From contig JALFJX010000036.1 of NCBI GenBank assembly GCA_022775905.1, positions 1 through 64,000 on the forward strand: a DNA stretch of 64,000 bases, given 5' to 3'. A program made the translations under genes and the position numbers. Positions 56,112 to 64,000 of this stretch are shown here, in pieces. Below the pieces are notes generated by a model. That model had not been told where the DNA came from, searched no databases, and was given only the letters and a program-made list of their open reading frames with translations. Each line of letters starts with the position of its first letter. Position 1 is the first letter of the stretch. This DNA is from Methanobrevibacter sp. Its GTDB lineage: Archaea > Methanobacteriota > Methanobacteria > Methanobacteriales > Methanobacteriaceae.

Positions 56112-56546
56112 CTAATCAACAAGATTATCTATTTTATCAAAAAGTTCATGATAGTTATTAAAAAGACATTGATACTCCTCATCATTTTTAGACATTAAAA
56201 CTATTTTTAACTTTTTATCATCATGAAAGATTTTTACTTGATTAGATTCAAGAGTATTATGAGATGCATCATCAATTAATAATTTAATTTCATTATATGC
56301 ATTTTCAGTTAAATTATACATTCTATTATGATTTAATACATCCATTGCATGAATAATCCCACCATCTTCATTATCAATACAAGAAGACAATCTTATATTT
56401 GCAGTCATATAATAAGGGGCTTCTATTTTATCTCTACGTAGTACAATTGAAATTTTTGAGATTACATGATCATCATCACAATTTTCATTTACAAATTTAA
56501 TCAATTGAAACTGTTTTATATTTGCACCATTATTCCTAAAAGTCAT
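56112..56546 (-). CDS. Hypothetical protein (144 aa)
   Basis: This is a soluble 144-residue protein with no signal peptide and no recognised family. It is Asp/Asn-rich, with beta strands (HVISKISIVLRRDKIEAPYY) and a C-terminal helix (CLFNNYHELFDKIDNLVD). The start MTFRNNGANIKQFQLIKFVN has little ribosome binding sequence, so a leaderless mRNA is possible. It is flanked by aroA and by the decayed accessory stretch beginning near 56677. Confidence 0.6.
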   Translation of the reverse strand: MTFRNNGANIKQFQLIKFVNENCDDDHVISKISIVLRRDKIEAPYYMTANIRLSSCIDNEDGGIIHAMDVLNHNRMYNLTENAYNEIKLLIDDASHNTLESNQVKIFHDDKKLKIVLMSKNDEEYQCLFNNYHELFDKIDNLVD

Positions 56547-56676
56547 AATAATATATTATTTTTATAAAATATTTAAGTTTGAGGTAGTTAAAAAGAAACA
56601 AAGAACAAGAAGATAAAAAATCATTTAATTAATAATATCACCATATTTTTTAACTAAACTCAATAAATAATTATCT

Positions 56677-57239
56677 ATGAAGAAATTGAAAAATTAAAAG
56701 CTGGCCTTGAATACTGTTATGATGATGAAGAAGTAGATAGTCTAAAGCAAAATGCAATTAAAAACTGCAGAATCTACAATTCAATCAGTGATGAGGATAA
56801 ACAGGCACAATATGACTTTTTATGTGAAATGTTAGGATCCGTAGGTGATAATGTTTGGATTGCAAAAACATTTAACTGCGATAATGGAAAAAACATTTTC
56901 ATTGGAGACAATTTTACAGGAAACTTTAATTTAACCATTTTAGATGTAAAAGAAGTTTACATTGGAGACAATGTAATGATTGGACCTAATACAACAATAA
57001 CAACTGTTGGTCATCCTTTAACTCCGAAAGGTAGACGCCAGCACTTGGCACAAGCCAGTGAAATCCATATTGGTGATGATGTATGGATTGGAGCTAATGT
57101 AACAATTCTTCCAGGAGTCAGAATAGGAAACAATGTTGTAATCGGTGCGGGAGCCGTTGTAACAAGAGACATACCAGATGATTCATTAGCAGTCGGTGTT
57201 CCTGCAAGAGTTATAAAAGAACTTGAAAACGACATATAA
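56677..57239 (+). pseudogene. Maltose/galactoside O-acetyltransferase-like gene with broken start
   Basis: The beta-helix acetyltransferase part is intact: GDNVWIAKTFNCDNGKNIFI, then GPNTTITTVGHPLTPKGRR with the catalytic His, GDDVWIGANVTILPGVRIG and the end GVPARVIKEL. An N-terminal piece (EIEKLKAGLEYCYDDEEVDS) is in the same frame but has no start codon. The ATG at 56677 is one base out of frame; adding one base after it would restore the usual full-length enzyme of about 188 residues. Only an internal ATG (56829) would be left, giving 136 residues without the N-terminal domain. So it is either a pseudogene by one-base loss or a sequence error. Confidence 0.75.
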
Positions 57240-57288
57240 ATAGTATTAAGTTAATAACAAAATATATACTATTTAAGTCGTGTTAATT

Positions 57289-58163
57289 ATGGATACGGTT
57301 ACTAAAGAAAAATTGAAATTGGCTCAAAGATTCAAAAAAAATTGATGAAGCTGAAGACATTTACAGGGAATTTTGGCAAAAAACACCTGAAAGTTTCAAT
57401 CAGTTTGATAAAACTACTTTTAGTTGGATTTTATACAACAAATACATTAAAAATAATGAATACAATGAGGAGATGCTTGATGCTGCAGATTTGATTACTG
57501 AAGTCAAACAACAGGAAAATCAAACTCAAAACAGTAAATATCCATGTCCATATACCTTAGCGGTTTTGAAAGTGCTTGAATCATTAAACAAGAACAATGA
57601 CTTTGAAGAGGTTATAATGTGGAGTGAAAAAATCAATCCAGATTACTTAAACACTAAGGCCAGCGACTTCAATGGAAGGAAATACTCTTCAAATAAAGAA
57701 AAATTCTATAGTCAAATCACTAAAGCTCTTTTAAAACTTGATGATATTGATGCTTGCTATGAACTATCAAAAAAAGCACTCCAATTATTTAGAATACAGT
57801 ATTAGACTCAATAAAGAATGGTCTATTGAAGACCGACTAACTGAAGAAATTGAAGAAGCAGGACTTGATACCGCAAATACTGAATACTGGAAAATCAAAA
57901 AAGACCTTAAAAACTTCTGGAATAGTCTGAAATATAAAGACCAGGAACTCAAAACTGGAATAATCAGCAACATATTGCTTAATGGAAAAGTGGGATTCAT
58001 TGATGGAGATGATGGAAACTCATATTTCTTTAGAAAATTTGACTTTAGAGGTAACAACTCCGAATTTAAAGAATACACAAGTGTTAGTTTTTACATTGAA
58101 AATAGGCTTGACAAATCCAAAGGTGAAATTAAACCAAATGCAGTAAATATTAATACAATATAA
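57289..58163 (+). pseudogene. TPR-like / cold-shock-like domain protein, two frameshifts
   Basis: Starting at ATG 57289 (MDTVTKEKLKLAQRFKK), the frame breaks in a run of eight A (57334-57341). One base fewer gives KKIDEAEDIYREFWQKTPES. The helical repeat region continues to about 57790 (LDDIDACYELSKKALQLF), where a second one-base shift is needed to reach EYSIRLNKEWSIEDRLTEEI. The C-terminal LNGKVGFIDGDDGNSYFFRK resembles a cold-shock/S1-like RNA-binding fold. Intact, it would have about 290 residues. Confidence 0.7.
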
Positions 58164-58188
58164 TTAAAAATATATTATAGGTGATACT

Positions 58189-58593
58189 ATGGGATTATTC
58201 GATAAAGTAGTAGGTCATGCAGAAGTTGGTGGAGACACCGCAATCGTAGACGAATACCTCGCTCCAGGCGAAGAAATTATTCAATCTTTCCATTTTATAA
58301 GAGATTCAGTTATCTTAACTAATTATGGAATTTATACTATAGATGTACAAGGATTAAGTGGTAAAAAGGTAGAAGTAAAATTCTTCCCTAAAAAAACAAT
58401 TAAAACCATTTCTTTTGAAAGCGCAGGATCATTTGATTTAGATGTTGATATTAAAATTGGTGTAAGCAACAACCCAATAATTTTGGTTGAAGGCGGATCA
58501 ATGAATGTACCAATATCATTCAAAGTTCCAAAAGCACAAGCAGAAGAAGCAAAACAAATTGTACATTTAGTAAAAGAACACTATTTATTATAA
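58189..58593 (+). CDS. Small protein with bacterial PH-like domain
   Basis: This 134-residue protein is mostly one beta-sandwich of the bPH type. The chain DEYLAPGEEIIQSFHFIRDS, VILTNYGIYTIDVQGLSG, KVEVKFFPKKTIKTISFESA, then a final amphipathic helix (AEEAKQIVHLVKEHYLL), fits this fold. ATG 58189 follows AGGTGATACT. The role of such stand-alone domains is unknown. It is the only clearly intact gene in the accessory stretch 56677-60279. Confidence 0.8.
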   Translation: MGLFDKVVGHAEVGGDTAIVDEYLAPGEEIIQSFHFIRDSVILTNYGIYTIDVQGLSGKKVEVKFFPKKTIKTISFESAGSFDLDVDIKIGVSNNPIILVEGGSMNVPISFKVPKAQAEEAKQIVHLVKEHYLL

Positions 58594-58722
58594 GCTATTA
58601 TTTAGCTTATATTCTATTTTTTTAAATTATTATATATAATAAGAACCAAATTATAAATCATATACTTTTTTTCTCATATCACTACAACATGTAGAGATAG
58701 AATTATATTAGGGTAAGATTTT

Positions 58723-59729
58723 ATGTCAGTGAGTTATGATAAAAAGAACAATAGTTTTTCATTTATGGAACAGAAGAATTCAATTTGAATTTCGAAGATG
58801 AACCATACAAAATAGAAACATTCGAAAATTCATTAATTAAGGAACACAAAAGTATTAAAATCGCTATTTTAATACCTCATGAAAACAATACTAATTTTAT
58901 TTTCCAATATATGAGTCCGGAATTTGCTAAATACTATAATACTACATCCGAAAAGTTTATTGGAAGATCAATTAAACTGATTTATCCAACAATGAGCAAA
59001 AATATATGTTCTATTGTTAAAAATGTTTATGAAACAAAACAAAAGGATACAGTCTATTTTTATTATTATGACAATAATGAATTAAAATATGCTCTTAAAT
59101 TGAATATTCAATATACAGATGCTGGTTATTTGTCTGTTTTAGCAGAAGATTATACTGCCCAAATTAAAATTACAGAATTAAGTAGTTTGAATAAATCTTC
59201 ATCATATATTCAAAAAACAAAAAAGATTGCAATCGGTACAAGATTCAACAATGGAATTCACAGTTGGAGTGATGGAATCTATGAAATTCTTGAAAGAGAA
59301 CCCCATTCATCAGATAAAACACATAATATAATTTTTGATATTGTAGTTCCAGAAGAAAGAGAAAAACTTGAAGAACTCAAACAATTTTTAAGAGACAATC
59401 CTAAAAAAGCATACGAAGAAATATTTTCTATATTAACAGATACAAATAAAATTAAATCCATAAAAATTGATATAAAGAAAATATTTGATGATAATAATGA
59501 ACTTATAAAAACAGTTGCAATTTTATATGATGTTACTGAAGAACTTAAAACCCAAAAAAATACAGAATACTAAACGATTTAAATTCATCAATTAACTATT
59601 ACTTCAACATCAGCGGTTTTGTAATTAATTATGAAAACGATTATTATACTATTTCTGACAATACCATAAAAATGCTCCATCTCACTAAGAAAAACCCAAA
59701 ATTATTAATATATGATCTTAAAGTAACAT
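58723..59729 (+). pseudogene. PAS-domain sensor kinase, 5' fragment, two frameshifts and cut off at the 3' end
   Basis: ATG 58723 begins MSVSYDKKNNSFSF. A one-base shift near 58765 leads to EEFNLNFEDEPYKIETFENS and a PAS-like region (AILIPHENNTNFIFQYMSPE; KIAIGTRFNNGIHSWSDGIY). A second shift in a run of seven A (about 59553-59559) leads to ILNDLNSSINYYFNISGFVI. The reading then stops near 59729, where it meets an oppositely oriented adhesin fragment. No histidine-acceptor or ATPase domain remains. The N-terminal style resembles the broken kinase at 25694-27480. Confidence 0.7.
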
Positions 59730-60279
59730 GACTAGCAGTTATGTTAAAAATACGTGCTTCATTTACATCACCTTGAGCATCAATAGCAAAACCATTACCA
59801 TTAATAGTAACTGTTTTATTAATTTTAATTCCATGTTGTAAATCAGAATCACGATCAGGATTGTAAACATAGTCATTATCCAAATTTATGATCCCATTTT
59901 CAGGAGCTGCATCAATTAATGCTTGCAAGTCAACATAATTATATAGTTCACCTTCGCCAAGAACAGCATCATTTTCATCCACACCTAAACTAACCTTTTC
60001 ATCACTATCAACATTTGATACACTTAAAGGTTGAGATTTAGATGAAATATTTGAAGATATATTATCTGCTTTGATTTCTTGATCATCATTTAAAGTGTTG
60101 ACTGCAACATCATCATTTACATCAGACAAATCATTAGAATGCCCAACATCAGCACTTAATAATGCATCATTAGTACTATTAATAACATCTACAGCATCAT
60201 CTGCCGCAGAAACATTTGCAATTGAAAAAATAACCACAAATAATGCCAATAATACTAACAATTTATTATTCAAAGCCAC
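59644..60279 (-). pseudogene. Adhesin-like protein, N-terminal fragment
   Basis: A good start (ATG 60279 after AGGAGGTATG-type sequence) opens a signal peptide (NKLLVLLALFVVIFSIANVS), an Asp/Asn/Ser-rich linker and the beginning of a beta-helix adhesin domain (YVDLQALIDAAPENGIINLD, KINKTVTINGNGFAIDAQGD). Normal relatives go on for hundreds of residues after NITASHVTL. Here the next codons (SYINNFGFFLVRW) are the antisense of the kinase fragment, so the gene is cut at about 59716. The product, if made, would be a 211-residue stub. Confidence 0.75.
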
Positions 60280-61014
60280 ATACCTCCTTTTTATTAAATA
60301 ATTTATCAGTTTTACATATCATTTTCACCATATATAAATCATATGAAAAATTTCTAAAACAGTTAAATAAAAATATTAAAAATTTATATGAAACTGTTTA
60401 AAAATAATAAAATAATAATTAAATTATAAAGAAAAAATATCTTAAACATTAAACAAATCACTAAAATAAAAATAATTATGAAAACATAGAAAAGATAAAA
60501 AAATAATTATTGAATAAAACCACAATAAATCAATATAAAAATAATTATTTATATAATAAATATTCAAAATATTAAATTATAATCTAAATATAACAAATGT
60601 TATGTACAATAACATAATTTAAAACCAGATTAAAATTAAATAAAGGCAAATTTAAAACCAATCCCCAATTTTAAAGATATTTACATCATAAAATAAACAT
60701 TGAAAAATAATATCAAAAAAATATTACAGTATAAGCAAATTCAAACACTTAAATAAAAATTAAGCCCCAAAATAAAGGAATAAAGTTCAACATGAAATTA
60801 ATTAAAATGAAAAATATAGTTTACAATATAATTTTTTTCATAAATAATCAAAATAGCTTATTTTAATAAATACAATCTAAATTTAGAATAAATAAAAATT
60901 TAATAAAAAATTAAAACTATTTAAATTAATGCATAATCTAAATTAGTGTAATGACAAAATAAAGAAGAATAAAAATATTTTTAAAATTCTATTGTATAAC
61001 ATAGACAATAGAAT
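60280..61014. other. 735-bp gene-less AT-rich stretch
   Basis: No open frame of interest on either strand. The first 60 bases hold the adhesin ribosome binding site and promoter. The rest is A/T-rich spacer with many TATA-like strings and no clear repeat. One ATAAC-N4-GTTAT palindrome (60590-60603) occurs but no sulfur gene is near. Confidence 0.6.
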
Positions 61015-61659
61015 TTAGAAAAAAGATTGGATCCATTCACCAAACATTAATGTAAAATTTCCTTCAATAATACCTGCAATGACCATCAACACCAAAGATA
61101 AAATCAGCAATACAAGTGAATGTTTAAGTATACTCTTGTTCTTATCCCATGAATCTAGAAAACTCTCTTTTAGAGTTGTATTATTATTCTTAAACAATGT
61201 TTTGAAAGTATTGAATATAAATTTGAATAAAAAAATCCCTCCTGCTGATGAAAAAACCAATGAAGGAATTTCAAAAATTCCATGAGGTAATATCAAAGCT
61301 AAGAACATAATCCAATTAGATGGATCATTTGCAGTAATTGTACCCCCAACAACACCAATAATTAATCCATTAAAAATAATGGAGAAAAATGCCATAAATG
61401 CAAATAATATTGATAAAAAATAGGTCAATAAATTAGCACGAATATTATTAAGCATCAAAGAAATTGTTAAATTATCAGATCCTCCCAGTTCCACCATATT
61501 ATCTATAACTGGAGAAATTGAATCATAAATTGCATCATGGAATATTATACCAAGCACAACGGATGCAATAAAAATAACAAATAACAAAAATATTAAATTT
61601 TTGCTTTCAGATAATGCTTCTTTAACTTCATTCTTAATAATCAACAAATATCTATTCAT
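61015..61659 (-). CDS. SpoIIM/DUF95-like membrane protein
   Basis: This 214-residue integral membrane protein has about five hydrophobic segments (LIFLLFVIFIASVVLGIIF; LTYFLSILFAFMAFFSIIF; the last LVLLILSLVLMVIAGIIEG). The motif LALILPHGIFEIPSLVFSSA marks the SpoIIM family, found in archaea with no sporulation. Its role is unknown; a part in membrane remodelling or transport is only a guess. ATG 61659 follows AGGGGTAATTAA. It is alone, with a TATA-rich 239-bp spacer (61660-61898) upstream. Confidence 0.88.
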   Translation of the reverse strand: MNRYLLIIKNEVKEALSESKNLIFLLFVIFIASVVLGIIFHDAIYDSISPVIDNMVELGGSDNLTISLMLNNIRANLLTYFLSILFAFMAFFSIIFNGLIIGVVGGTITANDPSNWIMFLALILPHGIFEIPSLVFSSAGGIFLFKFIFNTFKTLFKNNNTTLKESFLDSWDKNKSILKHSLVLLILSLVLMVIAGIIEGNFTLMFGEWIQSFF

Positions 61660-61898
61660 TTAATTACCCCTAATTAAGTGGATATATCTCATTAAAAGTA
61701 ATTAAAATTTTTGTTGAATAATATATTGGATATTTTTATATATTGTATATATTCAAATTTCAAAAAATAACCTTATAAAACATACTTATTTCAACTATCA
61801 CATTATATGAAATTAATCAAATAGAAAAGTTTTGAAAAAAATATTTTAAAATAAATGAAAAGGTCAAGTATAAAAAAAGAAAAAATATGAGAAGTAAT

Positions 61899-64000
61899 CT
61901 ATCTAATTACTTCAACAATCATATCTAAGTTTTCAGATTGTAAGATGTCAACCTTCTTACCGGATGCACCAACAATCTCCTTTTTGATATTTAACATATC
62001 TTCAGGAACTACAATATCACCGATGGTGAGTTCATGAGATTCATCTAAGACATTAGCGATTTCTTCAATATCAGTAGATTTTAAATAACCGATAATTTTA
62101 CCAGCATCTCCTTTGAATTTAGGTCCAATTTGAGACATATCCGGTTCAACTTCGATGATTTTTTCATGTACATCAGGTTTTCCAGAACTGATTTCTAAAT
62201 TATTGATTTTTAAAGTACCTTCAATATCTTCACCAAATTGATTAAATACATCAACTAATTCTTTATCAGAAGTGTATACATTAACTTCTGCAAGTTCTGC
62301 ATTTAATGGAATTTTAGATGCTGATTTGAATCTTCTTACTTCATCGATTAATTCAACTGTAGTTTCTCCTTTGTTTTCCACATCTTCATTAATTAACTCT
62401 TCATTTATTTCAGGCCATGAAGTTGTATGAATTGACTGATCATCGAAGTATTGGTATACTTCTTCTACAAAGAACGGAACGATAGGAGCAAGTAATTTTA
62501 AGGATGTTTCAATTACACATCTTAATGTGTATTTTGCTGCTCTTCTTGATTCATCTGATACATCATTGTATAATCTGTATTTTACAGCTTCAATATACTC
62601 ATCACAGAAATCATGCCAGAAGAATTTTTCAATTGAACTGATTGTATTTGCATAGTTGTATTCAGCAAATGCAGCATCAACAGTCTTGTTTAAGTTGTTG
62701 AGTTTGGATAAAATCCATAAGTCCAATGGTCCTAAGTTATCTTTAACTTCATCGTATGATACTTCTTCATCAAAGATTTGCATGCTGATAAATCTGAATG
62801 CATTCCAGAATTTTCTTAAGAAACGGTATCCATGTTTGATTTCTTTCCAGTCAAATGCTACATCTGAACCAGGTACACTGTTTGCAGCCCATGTTCTGAG
62901 TGCATCTGCACCGTATTGTTCAATAACTTCTTCAGGACCAATTACGTTTCCTCTGGATTTACTCATTTTGTATCCGTCTTCACCGAATACCATACCATTG
63001 ATTACAATATCTGAAAATGGTTTTTGACCAGTGAGAGCTAAGCATCTAAGTGTTGTGTAGAACGCCCATGTACGGATGATATCATGTCCTTGTGGACGAA
63101 TATCTGCTGGGAAGTGATTAATGTAGTCTTCATCAGGCCATCCTGCAATGGATAACGGTGAAATGGATGAATCCATCCATGTATCAAGAACATCTTCTTC
63201 TCCAATAAACTCTTCGCATCCGCATTCACATGCATGTTTAGGTTTATCTTGAGTTGGATCAATTGGTAAATCTTCTGCATCAGGCAACATGACTTTTCCA
63301 CAGTCTTTACAGTACCATACTGGAATTGGGGTTGCAAAAATTCTTTGTCTTGAAATACACCAGTCCCATTCCATGGAATCCGCCCAGTTTACCATACGGG
63401 ATTTCATGTGTTCTGGTACCCAGTTCATTTCTTCTGCTGCATCTTTAGTCTTTTTGATTAATTCTCTTACAGCTACGAACCATTGTTTTTTAACAAGAAT
63501 CTCAATAGGAGTTTTACATCTCCAACATTGACCAACATTTTGATCTACTTGTTCTTGTTTTAATAAGTAACCTTCAGCATCCAAGTCATCTATGGTTTGT
63601 TTTTTAGCACTTGGTAAGTCCATTCCAGCATATCTTCCTGCTGCTTCGGTTAACTTACCAGTTTCATCCATAATGTCAATGATTTCTAAGTCATATTTGT
63701 TTACCCAACTTACGTCAGTTTTGTCCCCAAATGTACAAATCATTACTGCACCTGTACCGAATTCAGGATCTACTTCTTCATCTGCAATGATTTTTACTTT
63801 TTGATGTGATAATGGTACTTCCACATATTTACCTAAAAGATGAGTGTATCTTTCATCTTCCGGGTGAATTACAACAGCCACACAAGCAGCCATTAATTCC
63901 GGCCTGGTAGTTGCAATTAAAATACCTTCATCTTTAGGGTCTGCTTGTTTTCCTGATGCTTGTGAAGATACAATATCATCATATGAGTCTTCTACAGCAG
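61899..64000 (-). CDS. valS: Valyl-tRNA synthetase (5' part outside window)
   Basis: The frame continues through the right edge, so the N-terminus with the HIGH motif is missing and about 700 C-terminal residues are seen. The first visible part is the editing domain ([10 protein letters not shown], then [19 protein letters not shown]). It is followed by zinc-like Cys sets ([25 protein letters not shown]), a WMDSSISP stretch and the KMSKS loop in [20 protein letters not shown]. The anticodon-binding helical domain closes it ([20 protein letters not shown]). It attaches valine to tRNA-Val. Confidence 0.96.
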   Translation of the reverse strand, partial: AVEDSYDDIVSSQASGKQADPKDEGILIATTRPELMAACVAVVIHPEDERYTHLLGKYVEVPLSHQKVKIIADEEVDPEFGTGAVMICTFGDKTDVSWVNKYDLEIIDIMDETGKLTEAAGRYAGMDLPSAKKQTIDDLDAEGYLLKQEQVDQNVGQCWRCKTPIEILVKKQWFVAVRELIKKTKDAAEEMNWVPEHMKSRMVNWADSMEWDWCISRQRIFATPIPVWYCKDCGKVMLPDAEDLPIDPTQDKPKHACECGCEEFIGEEDVLDTWMDSSISPLSIAGWPDEDYINHFPADIRPQGHDIIRTWAFYTTLRCLALTGQKPFSDIVINGMVFGEDGYKMSKSRGNVIGPEEVIEQYGADALRTWAANSVPGSDVAFDWKEIKHGYRFLRKFWNAFRFISMQIFDEEVSYDEVKDNLGPLDLWILSKLNNLNKTVDAAFAEYNYANTISSIEKFFWHDFCDEYIEAVKYRLYNDVSDESRRAAKYTLRCVIETSLKLLAPIVPFFVEEVYQYFDDQSIHTTSWPEINEELINEDVENKGETTVELIDEVRRFKSASKIPLNAELAEVNVYTSDKELVDVFNQFGEDIEGTLKINNLEISSGKPDVHEKIIEVEPDMSQIGPKFKGDAGKIIGYLKSTDIEEIANVLDESHELTIGDIVVPEDMLNIKKEIVGASGKKVDILQSENLDMIVEVIR

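Noticed and set aside
60590-60603. A further ATAAC-N4-GTTAT palindrome in the gene-less stretch.
   Set aside because: It is over 300 bp from the nearest start and not near a sulfur gene; in such AT-rich DNA one isolated copy in this window is expected by chance.
60280-61014. Possible CRISPR array or origin in the AT-rich spacer.
   Set aside because: No regularly spaced direct repeats and no origin-type repeat or cdc6/orc gene is visible; the DNA is just low-complexity A/T.

Overview
The window looks like a chromosomal segment of a methanogenic archaeon of the order Methanobacteriales, most probably Methanobrevibacter. It is AT-rich with archaeal TATA promoters and carries a group II chaperonin, the archaeal exosome/proteasome/RNase P cluster, HMG-CoA reductase, a PII-Amt pair behind an NrpR-type operator, and Ig-repeat adhesin-like surface proteins. 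The genus is inferred from gene content and protein style, not from a database match.

Layout. 1-6119: an adhesin-like protein running off the left edge, thermosome, a TPR protein, a 51-residue zinc ribbon and a DUF116 membrane protein. 6567-18528: a five-gene defence operon with hsdM, hsdS, hsdR, an unrecognised small acidic protein and a 1766-residue DUF4011/SF1-helicase/nuclease/DUF3320 protein, mostly linked by overlapping stops and starts. 18577-22677: a small winged-helix regulator, a decayed stretch, five short membrane-anchored surface proteins (four formed by duplication of a two-gene unit) and a 67-residue basic protein. 22679-25482: hmgA, sucD and a conserved unknown. 25694-27480: a frameshifted sensor kinase. 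27675-35061: aroD, a signal peptidase, glnK-amt with operator, HD hydrolase, ubiX, cbiT and mobA. 35058-40322: rrp42, rrp41, rrp4, SBDS, psmA, rnp2, rnp3. 40393-46601: zinc-ribbon proteins (one with an HExxH motif), a second winged-helix regulator, a RecJ-like DHH protein and desulfoferrodoxin. 46666-53849: iscU-nifS, metY, cysS, tRNA-Cys, a Cys-rich XRE regulator, cysE and cysK. 54040-64000: nth, aroA, an accessory stretch rich in broken genes, a SpoIIM-like membrane protein and the start-less part of valS.

Most interesting points. (1) The composite type I restriction and DUF4011-helicase operon, which includes an unknown 172-residue protein. (2) A probable cysteine/sulfur regulon: ATAAC-N4-GTTAT palindromes sit just downstream of TATA boxes before metY (four tandem promoter/operator units at about 88-bp spacing) and cysK, with degenerate copies before cysE. 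A Cys-rich regulator, tRNA-Cys and cysS lie in the same cluster. (3) A perfect 10-bp inverted repeat centred on the nifS-iscU TATA box. (4) Duplicated pairs of membrane-anchored Ig-like proteins. (5) Single-base frameshifts confined to accessory genes, and a junction where a kinase gene and an adhesin gene, facing each other, are both cut off.
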